Notes under the pieces: model-generated
Told to the model about the DNA's origin: nothing
The model's input: the letters and a program-made list of their open reading frames with translations, nothing else
Database searches by the model: none
Assembly (NCBI GenBank): GCA_029269725.1
Contig: JARJHS010000004.1
Span: 537,163-601,162, forward strand
DNA length: 64,000 bases
Direction of reading: 5' to 3'
Source: Pollutibacter soli
GTDB taxonomy: Bacteria > Bacteroidota > Bacteroidia > Chitinophagales > Chitinophagaceae
Program-made: the position numbers and the translations under genes
Shown: piece by piece, positions 42,152 to 49,406 of the stretch
Layout: the number at the start of each line of letters is the position of its first letter
Position numbering within the stretch: the stretch's first letter is position 1

Positions 42152-44188
42152 ATGATGAATCGATATTGTTTGCAAATGAAAAGTTTCCTCCTGTTTCTGT
42201 TTCTGTCTTCTGTTTCTGTTTTCACTAACGGTCAGGAACAATTGAAAATATCGACACCCCAGCAGCTTCGCAAAAATCCCTATTCAGAATTACCGTTGGG
42301 TGCCATTAAACCTTCAGGATGGTTAAAGGAGATGCTGGTGAGGCAAAAAAACGGTGCCACAGGTAAACTGGATGAGTTATATCCTTTGGTGATGAATAAA
42401 CGCAATGGCTGGCTCGGTGGAGATGGTGATCAATGGGAGCGGGGACCGTACTGGCTGGATGGTCTTCTGCCACTCGCATACATTCTCGACGACAAAGAAT
42501 TGATCGCAAAAACAAAACCCTGGGTGGAATGGTCAATACAGAGTCAACAACCTGATGGATATTTCGGGCCATCGAAAGATTATCCGCAGGAAGCGGGAAT
42601 ACAACGTGACAACAGCAGAGACTGGTGGCCCAAAATGGTAATGTTGAAAGTATTGAAGCAATACTACATGGCAACGAAAGATCAACGGGTGATCGCCCTC
42701 ATGACAAAATATTTTCAGTACCAGTTGAAAGAGCTGCCGAAAACGCCATTGGATAACTGGACTTTCTGGGCACGCTATCGTGGCGCCGATAACCTGATGG
42801 TCGTTTACTGGTTGTATAATATTACACACGATAGTTTTTTACTTGAACTTGGTGAAATCATTCACCAACAAACATTTGATTACACAGATGCATTTCTGAA
42901 TACAGGATTATTGTCAACAACAGCAAGTATTCACGGAGTAAATCTTGCGCAGGGTTTTAAAGCACCAATTATATATTATCAAAGCCATCCTGCTCAGAAA
43001 TATATAAATGCAGTGAAGCAGGGGTTGAAAGACCTGATGAAATATAATGGAACTGCCAATGGAATGTATGGTGCCGATGAAGCTTTGCACGGAAACAATC
43101 CTACACAGGGTGCCGAACTTTGTTCAGCTGTAGAACTCATGTTTTCATTAGAAAGCATGCTGGAAATTACGGGTGATGTAGGTTTTGCAGATCACACAGA
43201 GAGAATAGCATTCAACGCGCTTCCGACACAAACTACAGAAGATTACCTGACGCGTCAGTATTTCCAACAGGCTAACCAGGTGATGATCACACGGCACATC
43301 AGGAATTTCGATATCAATCACAAAGGCACTGACCTCTGTTATGGATTGCTGACCGGGTATCCTTGTTGTACATCGAATATGCACCAGGGCTGGCCGAAGT
43401 TCACACAGAATTTATGGTACAATAGCGCAGACAGCGGAATCGCTGCTTTGCTATATGCACCAAATGAAATGAAGGCACTTGTAGCAGGAAATGTTCAGAT
43501 AGCAGTGAAGGAACAGACGGCTTATCCGTTTGAGGAGAAGATCAGATTTATATTGACTATCGATCAGAAAAAAAAGGTCGTGCACTTTCCATTTCATTTG
43601 CGCATACCAGCATGGTGTAAGAAAGCGGATATAAAAATCAACGGACAATTGTGGAAGAAAGTGGATGGAAACCAGGTAGTGAAAATCGATCGTGATTGGA
43701 AAAATGGTGATGTTGTTGAGTTAGAGCTACCAATGCATATATTCAGAAACAACTGGTATGAAAACTCAAAATCAATCGAACGCGGTCCGATTGTCTACGC
43801 ATTAAAAATCGGAGAAGCCTATTCCAAAGTGAAGAATGAATCAGATCCTGTTGATTTTGGAAACGAGTTTTATGAGATACGACCAACTACCGCATGGAAT
43901 TATGGATTGCCATTGATGAAAGAGGATGAGGTGGAAAAAAATTTCAAAGTTGAAAAGCCAACATCTTTTGTTGCGAATTATCCCTGGAATGTTATGAATG
44001 CCCCGGTCGTCATCAGAACAAAAGGCAAAAAAATTCCTTCCTGGCAATTGTATAATGAAATGGCGGGTCCTATTCCGTTCAGTGTTTCTTATGATCTTGA
44101 ATTGAACTCTGCAACCGAAGATATTGTGTTGGTACCTTATGGTTGTACACGATTGAGGATTTCACAATTTCCGGAAGTGAGAAAATAG
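42152..44188 (+). CDS. Beta-L-arabinofuranosidase-type glycoside hydrolase (GH127/DUF1680)
   Basis: 678 residues. Signal peptide starting either at MMNRY or at the internal MKSFLLFLFLSSVSVF (ATG 42176). The (alpha/alpha)6 catalytic domain shows GAIKPSGWLKEMLVRQ, WLGGDGDQWERGPYWLDGLLPLAYIL, QQPDGYFGPSKDYP, NTGLLSTTASIHGVNLAQGFKAP and CYGLLTGYPCCTSNMHQGW. The Cys-Cys pair and Glu of this last region carry the zinc-bound nucleophilic Cys mechanism of GH127/GH146. A beta-sandwich tail follows (FPFHLRIPAWCKKADIKING). It would remove beta-L-arabinofuranose from glycans or glycoproteins outside the cytoplasm. Signal-peptide codons 42184-42216 are made of CTGTTTCTG-type words seen elsewhere. Confidence 0.92.
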   Translation: MMNRYCLQMKSFLLFLFLSSVSVFTNGQEQLKISTPQQLRKNPYSELPLGAIKPSGWLKEMLVRQKNGATGKLDELYPLVMNKRNGWLGGDGDQWERGPYWLDGLLPLAYILDDKELIAKTKPWVEWSIQSQQPDGYFGPSKDYPQEAGIQRDNSRDWWPKMVMLKVLKQYYMATKDQRVIALMTKYFQYQLKELPKTPLDNWTFWARYRGADNLMVVYWLYNITHDSFLLELGEIIHQQTFDYTDAFLNTGLLSTTASIHGVNLAQGFKAPIIYYQSHPAQKYINAVKQGLKDLMKYNGTANGMYGADEALHGNNPTQGAELCSAVELMFSLESMLEITGDVGFADHTERIAFNALPTQTTEDYLTRQYFQQANQVMITRHIRNFDINHKGTDLCYGLLTGYPCCTSNMHQGWPKFTQNLWYNSADSGIAALLYAPNEMKALVAGNVQIAVKEQTAYPFEEKIRFILTIDQKKKVVHFPFHLRIPAWCKKADIKINGQLWKKVDGNQVVKIDRDWKNGDVVELELPMHIFRNNWYENSKSIERGPIVYALKIGEAYSKVKNESDPVDFGNEFYEIRPTTAWNYGLPLMKEDEVEKNFKVEKPTSFVANYPWNVMNAPVVIRTKGKKIPSWQLYNEMAGPIPFSVSYDLELNSATEDIVLVPYGCTRLRISQFPEVRK

Positions 44189-44701
44189 GCCATCTCCTTC
44201 GCTCTATCGTATCGCGAAAGAGGGGCGGGGCATTCGGTGAACACCAGCTGAAAATCGTTATTCTTTAATTGCGTTTCGCCCGACTTCGAATGGCTTCATA
44301 AAAATCGATAGAGAAGGCGAGCATCAACAAAGCTTGGTGGCCGCAGAGGTTGTTGGTGTTCCCTGGATTCCTTCTAATTCTAGTCTCATTGTATGTCCCG
44401 GGAAACACAGCAAATCATCTTGACAGCCATGTTGTTGGTCTTGCCTGGAACGATTGCAATGTATTTTCATCAGATAAGTCCCGCGGAACACAAACAACGA
44501 AAGAATGCCCTTTTCTTCCTGTACTGTGTACTAAGTATTCTGTAAACCCATAATAGGCAAGGAACAATAATATTCAGAACAATCGCCCTGTTGTTGGTGT
44601 TCCTTTGGATTCATTTAATTCATTCTCTGCTGATAGGTCCCGGGGAACACCAACATCGCAACCAAAAGATTTTTCTTCCTGTATCCTGTATCCTGCTATT
44701 G
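44189..44701. repeat. Intergenic array of three hairpin repeat units
   Basis: A 513-base gap. Three imperfect copies of a 64-69 base unit occur at 44350-44413, 44430-44498 and 44590-44656. Each opens with TTGTTGGTGTTCCC-like text and closes with its inverse GGGAACACCAACA-like text, so each folds as a long hairpin. Copies 2 and 3 also share about 40 bases of 3' flank ending TTTTCTTCCTGTA; copy 3 then runs into TATCCTGTATCCTG words. A looser inverted pair (CCTTCGCTCTATCG at 44197, CGATAGAGAAGGCG at 44307) lies just upstream. Open frames across the array are not genes. Confidence 0.75.
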
Positions 44702-44965
44702 TTACTCTTTCTCCTTTTCTTCCTCTTCTCTTTCCACCGTAATCGTACATTCACCGATCAACGCTGCCAATGCGCCAACCGCTGCAAATACAGGTGCAAA
44801 TACGGCGCCTACTACACCAAGAGTTAAGGGAAAACTCATCAGCTCTTTTCCCTCTTTGTCGTGTATGGTGATTTTTCTGATGTTGCCTTCATTGATCAGT
44901 TCTTTTACTTTTTTCAATAGACTTTCACCATCAAGGTTGAACGATTCTTTCGTGAAATTTGCCAT
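44702..44965 (-). CDS. DUF4342 family small protein
   Basis: 87 residues. The order KVKELINEGNIRKITIHDKEGKELMSFPLTLGVVGAVFAPVFAAVGALAALIGECTITVERE is the DUF4342 signature: a short helix, two strands and a hydrophobic hairpin, ending in a Glu/Lys tail. Function unknown; proteins of this family are thought to be small membrane-associated or nucleoid-near proteins, but this is not established. It is full length. A -7 element lies 20 bases upstream of the ATG. Its end abuts the hairpin-repeat array, copy 3 of which may be transcribed with it on the other strand. Confidence 0.88.
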   Translation of the reverse strand: MANFTKESFNLDGESLLKKVKELINEGNIRKITIHDKEGKELMSFPLTLGVVGAVFAPVFAAVGALAALIGECTITVEREEEEKEKE

Positions 44966-44985
44966 GATTTTATTTTCGTTTGATA

Positions 44986-44993
44986 CAAAAATA
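44986..44993 (-). promoter_or_regulatory. -7 promoter element of the DUF4342 gene
   Basis: TATTTTTG on the minus strand matches TAnnTTTG exactly, 20 bases before the start codon. Confidence 0.6.
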
Positions 44994-45048
44994 CAAATCG
45001 TTTTCCCATTGAGGCTTGCTCCGCAAGTGCCAGATCAGATTACATGGG

Positions 45049-45612
45049 TTATTTTCTGAAACCAATTCTCTCTCTTTCATTCCATCTTCGTTGCGCTGCT
45101 GTTTCATCCAGCAGGTTTTCCAGTGCTTCATAAATCTGGTTCAACTGTGCATCGTGATGGACAATGCTTTGTTTGATTTCAGAGATCTGCTTTTTCCAAT
45201 CGTTTTGAAGCGAAGCCAATTGTCGCAATTCAATAAAAGTCCTGATAATTTCAATGTTCATTGCAATAGCCTTTTCGCTGTTCAATACTCCGCTCAGCAT
45301 GGCTATTCCATGTTCGGTAAAAACATATGGCATGTATTTACTGTGTTGTCCGCGACCGCCCCTGGTATTCAAAGTTTTCGGACTTAGGCTATCCTGTTCC
45401 TCTAAGGTTTCAAATTGAAACCTTAAAGACTCATATTCTTCCTTCGAAAGCTGAAACATAAAATCGGGAGGGAAGCGCCTGATATTTCTTTTTACAGCGA
45501 GATTAAGTACTTTGGTTTCAGATTCATAGAGCCAGGCAAGGTCCCGGTCCAGCATAACCCTCAATCCCCTGACTTCATATATCCGGTTTTGTATACTTGT
45601 GATGATGCGCAT
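45049..45612 (-). CDS. ORF6N domain protein
   Basis: 187 residues. The N-terminal 90 are the ORF6N DNA-binding-type domain: ITSIQNRIYEVRGLRVMLDRDLAWLYESETKVLNLAVKRNIRRFPPDFMFQLSKEEYESL. Then PYVFTEHGIAMLSGVLNSEKAIAMNIEIIRTFIELR, the usual second half, and a coiled-coil tail. ORF6N proteins are common in Bacteroidota chromosomes and in phages; function there is unknown, probably gene regulation. No other phage gene is nearby. The ATG at 45612 is supported by the promoter at 45622; ten residues more would be needed to reach an upstream non-ATG start. Confidence 0.9.
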   Translation of the reverse strand: MRIITSIQNRIYEVRGLRVMLDRDLAWLYESETKVLNLAVKRNIRRFPPDFMFQLSKEEYESLRFQFETLEEQDSLSPKTLNTRGGRGQHSKYMPYVFTEHGIAMLSGVLNSEKAIAMNIEIIRTFIELRQLASLQNDWKKQISEIKQSIVHHDAQLNQIYEALENLLDETAAQRRWNERERIGFRK

Positions 45613-45621
45613 AGATAGTCG

Positions 45622-45629
45622 CAAAAATA
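45622..45629 (-). promoter_or_regulatory. -7 promoter element of the ORF6N gene
   Basis: TATTTTTG on the minus strand, ending nine bases before the ATG at 45612. The 5' leader would be only a few bases long. Confidence 0.6.
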
Positions 45630-46015
45630 AAATGCAGACCATAGAAAATCAGGTGAAAAACACGGGATTCGGAAGGGAAAAATCTTTTGAAAAATAATCT
45701 GGCTTAAACCGGCCTTCAAATCTGTCTGCTTACCCCTCGCGGAAGCCAGGGCAATTGAATAGTCAAGAAAGCAGATGACATTCAATTTCCTCACACTTCA
45801 GCCGAAGACAAGACTTTATAACATCACATAGGTCATCAAACAGGAATTTCGAAGTCAGTTGCAATTGAGTATTCTTCAAAACCGATATGTTCAATTCCCT
45901 CTGGTTTCAGTTCGACCTTCCGCTGAAGAAAAACCTCATCAAAGGAATTGAGTCATCAACGCAGAAATTATAAAGCCTGTTACATACGAATATCCATCAA
46001 CACTCTTGATGTCCG
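45630..46015. other. Gene-free stretch
   Basis: About 385 bases between the ORF6N gene and the terminator group of the glycosyltransferase. One minus-strand frame (to 45794) has no recognisable content. Nothing else is supported. Confidence 0.5.
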
Positions 46016-46074
46016 GTTCCCTCCAGCTTCAGCTGGAGGGAACATGCCACCAACGAAAAGCGGGCTTTAGCCCG
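46016..46074. terminator. Two adjacent palindromes after the glycosyltransferase gene
   Basis: A perfect 28-base palindrome-like stem (13 pairs with a TC centre) at 46016-46043, and a second stem CGGGCT-TT-AGCCCG at 46061-46074. Both lie within 75 bases of the glycosyltransferase stop (minus strand) and could end its transcript; neither has a clear T run. Confidence 0.6.
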
Positions 46075-46087
46075 ATATATTAATACC

Positions 46088-47446
46088 TCACGCCGACTTC
46101 CGGTGTTCAAAATGTTCCTTCCCAGTAACGGTACCGGGCACCTGCTCAGCTTTGTTCAGCAACTCCAGCGCATAGGCCGCAAACAACGTTTTCGGATTGT
46201 ACTGTTTGAACTCCTGGGACAAAACCCGCACGCTATCAAAATATACCGGATCAGTAAACACTTTATCGACTGCCTTTTTAATATCTGAAGGTTTTGGCGT
46301 TTCGGTGTTCAGATTAACTCCCAGTTTGAAATATCCAATCCGTGCAGCAATTTCATTTTTGCCCTCGTGTACACCGGCCACAACCATCGGCAACTGATGT
46401 TCAATGCCGAGCATTACTCCACCATAACCGCCATTGGTTACATACACATCTGCGTAAGGCATCACATCATAAAATGAAATATAATCTTCGATGATGATAT
46501 TCTCATGGCTGTATTTATTACGAAGCATCTCCGTTTCTGATCCGCCGGTAGTGACAATCACCAGTACCTCCGTTCCTTTAAATGCTTCCAATGTCGGGAT
46601 GATGAGTTTTTTGATATCCTTTTCCACTGTGCCCTGGGTCACGAGGATAACCTTGCTGAATTTCTTTAGACGCGGATCATACCATGGGGCAGCTTTGGAT
46701 GTAGCCTGTGGTAAAAGACTTCCAATAAATTTTACATTATGACTTAAGTCACTTCTTTGATATTCAAAACCCGGTGTTCCGCTTTGCAGGTATAAGTCGG
46801 GTTTGTGCACCATCAGATCAAATAAAGTTTCTCTTTTGTAGGGAATGCCATATTCATCAAAAACTTTGTACAGCACTTTGTTTGGTCCGGAGAAAATAAA
46901 TTTGTCAGCGACTAAACGCATGATACGTTGACGAAGCTTTCCAAAAATATGATGTGAAGGTTCTTTACCCATACCCGGAGGCGCAGTATCTTTTGAATTT
47001 TCAAGCATTGGAACTACTCCGATACTTATCACAGGAACATGCATCAGTTCCTTTACAAACGGCGAACCCAGATACATGCAATCCGAAACAAAAAGTTCGA
47101 AAGCAAATTCTTTCCTGATGGCCAAAATATCTTCATAATATTCCGGCGCTCTTAAAATGAAAGCATTGATCAGATCAAATTTGAGTTTACCTATCGGTGA
47201 TTTTATGTTATCTCTTTCGGGAAATATTTCAGATGGACTTCCTTCATTAAAATCCATGGCTTTCACCAGCGGATAATTATGAATTCCAAGCGCATCGAGT
47301 TTGGGTTTATAGTGTTTGGAAGTGTACCACCTGACATCACATCCCAGTTCTTTCAGGTAAGCGGCAAGGCCGGTCAGCGGATAAAAATGTCCGTCAGCAG
47401 CGACATTGGCAAAAAGGATTTTTTTGCTTTTGAGTGAAGTGTACAT
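46088..47446 (-). CDS. GT1-type glycosyltransferase (YjiC/MGT-like)
   Basis: 452 residues of the GT-B fold. N-terminal domain: KKILFANVAADGHFYPLTGLAAYLKELGCDVRWYT. C-terminal nucleotide-sugar domain: VILVTQGTVEKD, EVLVIVTTGG, ENIIIEDYISFYDVMPYADVYVTNGGYGGVMLGIEHQLPMVVAGVHEGKNEIAARI, which contains the GT1 signature around the UDP-sugar site (NGGYGGVxxGIxxxxPMVxxGxxxEKxEIAAR-like). It would transfer a sugar to a small acceptor such as a terpenoid, flavonoid or lipid; acceptor unknown. The ATG at 47446 is preferred; 20 codons more are open upstream. Monocistronic. Confidence 0.92.
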   Translation of the reverse strand: MYTSLKSKKILFANVAADGHFYPLTGLAAYLKELGCDVRWYTSKHYKPKLDALGIHNYPLVKAMDFNEGSPSEIFPERDNIKSPIGKLKFDLINAFILRAPEYYEDILAIRKEFAFELFVSDCMYLGSPFVKELMHVPVISIGVVPMLENSKDTAPPGMGKEPSHHIFGKLRQRIMRLVADKFIFSGPNKVLYKVFDEYGIPYKRETLFDLMVHKPDLYLQSGTPGFEYQRSDLSHNVKFIGSLLPQATSKAAPWYDPRLKKFSKVILVTQGTVEKDIKKLIIPTLEAFKGTEVLVIVTTGGSETEMLRNKYSHENIIIEDYISFYDVMPYADVYVTNGGYGGVMLGIEHQLPMVVAGVHEGKNEIAARIGYFKLGVNLNTETPKPSDIKKAVDKVFTDPVYFDSVRVLSQEFKQYNPKTLFAAYALELLNKAEQVPGTVTGKEHFEHRKSA

Positions 47447-48002
47447 GGTAATGTTCTTTTTATTAGAAAAAAGGCTGTGCTTAAACGATATTACAAATTT
47501 GATCATCCTGCAAACAGTAAAGACTCACCGAATCTGGTGACCTCGTGACCAAACCTGTGTTGATATAACGGGTTAATGAGTGAACTGTGACGGATTTATT
47601 GAGAAACTCTCTGTGTACTTGGTAGTTCTATATTGCAAAGCCTTTACGCGGGAAATGTCAGCCTTTTATTGAATACTGCTGGGCAGGGGATAAGAAATGA
47701 GTCTTTTATCTTCGGCTGATATTTCTGTTACAGAATGTTGCGCGGAAAGAATCCGTTTAATTTTTTGTCGAACTCTCCAGGTTCAGGATGAGTAAAGTAC
47801 AACTGGAAAACTAAATTACCCATATCCAGGCAAAGTCACTCATTGTTGTGCAAATCCTGGTAGATATTGGAATACGAAAGAATGCTGATGCCACTGTATG
47901 CATGGATGTAAAAGTCAAAGCTTGAAAACATTTGCATCTGGTTGGCATTTACATCAGGTATATACCCCGGATTCTCAATTCTGCATTTCTGCAAATCACA
48001 GC
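47447..48002. other. Gene-free stretch
   Basis: About 555 bases upstream of the glycosyltransferase gene. No supported frame, hairpin or repeat up to the word cluster at 48003. It presumably holds the promoter of the glycosyltransferase gene. Confidence 0.5.
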
Positions 48003-48071
48003 CCAACGAACAACGATGAACGAAAAACCTGCCTTTGCCGCCTGCCTGTCCGGTAGGCAGGGCAGGCAGGC
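48003..48071. repeat. AACGAA words joined to a CCTGCC palindrome
   Basis: CCAACGAACAACGATGAACGAAAAACC text (48003-48029) directly followed by CCTGCCT..AGGCAGG-type inverted repeats (48027-48071) centred on a GTCCGGTAGG core. The same two words occur apart or together elsewhere in the window. Confidence 0.75.
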
Positions 48072-48128
48072 GAAAAACGCCGCCTGTCGTCGCCAAACCA
48101 TTACATTCCATGGACAACCTGAAAATAA

Positions 48129-48160
48129 AAAGCGATCTGAATATTTCATCGGATCGCTTT
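48129..48160 (-). terminator. Rho-independent terminator of the PepSY-like gene
   Basis: AAAGCGATC (48129-48137) pairs with GATCGCTTT (48152-48160). Read on the minus strand the stem is followed by TTTTTATTTTC, so it is a classic terminator for the gene ending at 48184. Confidence 0.85.
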
Positions 48161-48183
48161 ATACAAATATTATTCAGGTACTT

Positions 48184-48633
48184 TTAAAGACTCGGAGCTG
48201 ATTTTATCTCTTTCCCGTTTTTATCAAAAAAGAGATAGATTTTTTCAATGCTTTTTTTGGCTTCAATACGATACAGTTCCTGTCCTTTTTTATTGGTTAT
48301 TATTGTAGCTGATTCGTAGGTCCAGTCGGCAATCCTGCTGTTCTTGTAGGAGGTTTGTACAGCTTCCGGAAATTTCGTGATATCAGAATATTGTTCTGTA
48401 TAATCCCATTTGCCATTCATGGTATAAAAGGCCTTGTAGTTGTTTTCACCGATATCAAATTTCGCTGTGTAATTCGCCACGTTATTGCTCCATACAGCAT
48501 TTTTTGCTTCAGGATATCTTTGGTTAAAATCTTTCTGGGCTTTTGAAGGTACATTGATAACCTGCGCATGCAGGTCCGTATTAATAATGAACAGTCCTGC
48601 AAAAACAATAAAAGTCACAATCAATTTTTTCAT
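48184..48633 (-). CDS. Secreted PepSY-like (DUF2874) protein
   Basis: 149 residues with a signal peptide (LIVTFIVFAGLFIINTDLHAQ). The mature part follows the PepSY-like pattern: VPSKAQKDFNQRYPEAKNAVWSNNVANYTAKFDIGENNYKAFYTMNGKWDYTEQ, then FPEAVQTSYKNSRIADWTYESATIITNKKGQELYRIEAKKSIEKIYLFFDKNGKEI. This is the beta-lactamase-inhibitor-like DUF2874 repeat commonly found in Bacteroidota periplasms; function unknown. Related to 2025-2576, which is longer and has an extra charged linker. A clean terminator follows at 48129. Confidence 0.85.
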   Translation of the reverse strand: MKKLIVTFIVFAGLFIINTDLHAQVINVPSKAQKDFNQRYPEAKNAVWSNNVANYTAKFDIGENNYKAFYTMNGKWDYTEQYSDITKFPEAVQTSYKNSRIADWTYESATIITNKKGQELYRIEAKKSIEKIYLFFDKNGKEIKSAPSL

Positions 48634-48800
48634 GGTGCATTTTTTTGAAAATAATAGGAATGGGTGATCAGTGCTGATCCATTCAGGGATTTAAGTTGAG
48701 GGAGATTTGAATTCATGCCATTACGGTATCTGCAGAATTATTTCCGGCGATAAATGTAAATGAATTCCTTACACCAGAAAATTTCAATTATTCAAGTGCT

Positions 48801-49310
48801 GTGTATAAAATTTTTATCGAAATTGACTTCATCCGGTTCATACTCTGCGCCGGATTTGCCAGGGTAGTTTTGATCACCCTGAATCTGGTTGCTTTTTTGT
48901 TTTTTCCTAACGTTACCAGTGATCGTAAAATATTATCTTCGGCCCTGGATAATACTGATTACGCCAAAACACACACCATGACCCGCACGCAGAAGGCGAC
49001 CGTGATCTTATTGATTATCTATTTTTTGTATGAATATTTCCTGATGAGGCCCTGGTCATCGGGATCGGATGTCATAAGGGTTGATTTACTACTGATCGTT
49101 CCTTTCCTGAGTTTTTTTATAATCAAATCGATTGTGCAAATTTTCACACGGAAGAAAAAGCAAACTGAGGAAATGATTTCTGTTGATCACGGGCAAAAAG
49201 TGACTATTTCCAACAATTTGAAAGAAGAAAAAGTGAAAACTGAAAGCGGAAAACGAGTAATGCAGGGACGGAAAGAGAAAACAGCAATGATAAAGGAGAC
49301 TAAGAAGTAA
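48801..49310 (+). CDS. Candidate membrane protein, unknown
   Basis: 169 residues from a GTG. Three hydrophobic segments (FIRFILCAGFARVVLITLNLVAFLFF; ATVILLIIYFLYEYFLM; LLLIVPFLSFFIIKSIVQIF) followed by a basic Lys-rich tail. The tail codons (about 49225-49260) read GTGAAAACTGAAAGCGGAAAAC, a version of the intergenic GAAAACTG word, so the natural end may have been earlier. No family is recognised. Coding nature is likely from the membrane segments but not certain. Confidence 0.45.
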   Translation: MYKIFIEIDFIRFILCAGFARVVLITLNLVAFLFFPNVTSDRKILSSALDNTDYAKTHTMTRTQKATVILLIIYFLYEYFLMRPWSSGSDVIRVDLLLIVPFLSFFIIKSIVQIFTRKKKQTEEMISVDHGQKVTISNNLKEEKVKTESGKRVMQGRKEKTAMIKETKK

Positions 49311-49375
49311 GATAACTGTCAGGAAAAAAATATCAAGCTGGCGCTTGATGCCGGTCACTAATTTCTAACTACTAA

Positions 49376-49405
49376 AACTTCTGCCTACTGCCTCCTTACT
49401 GCTAC
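49376..49405. repeat. CTGCCTACTGCC word after gene end
   Basis: Short phrase of CTGCCTACTGCCTCC type directly before the 3' end of the tamL gene; similar phrasing at 6131-6170 and 57014-57030. Confidence 0.5.
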
Positions 49406-49406
49406 T

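Noticed and set aside
44350..44827. Two short plus-strand frames through the hairpin array
   Set aside because: They are read from the repeat units and share no protein features beyond that.
45049..45612. ORF6N gene as evidence of a prophage
   Set aside because: No integrase, capsid, tail or lysis gene is nearby; ORF6N is common in Bacteroidota chromosomes.
45561..45794. 77-codon minus-strand frame upstream of the ORF6N gene
   Set aside because: Overlaps the ORF6N start and promoter; no recognisable content.
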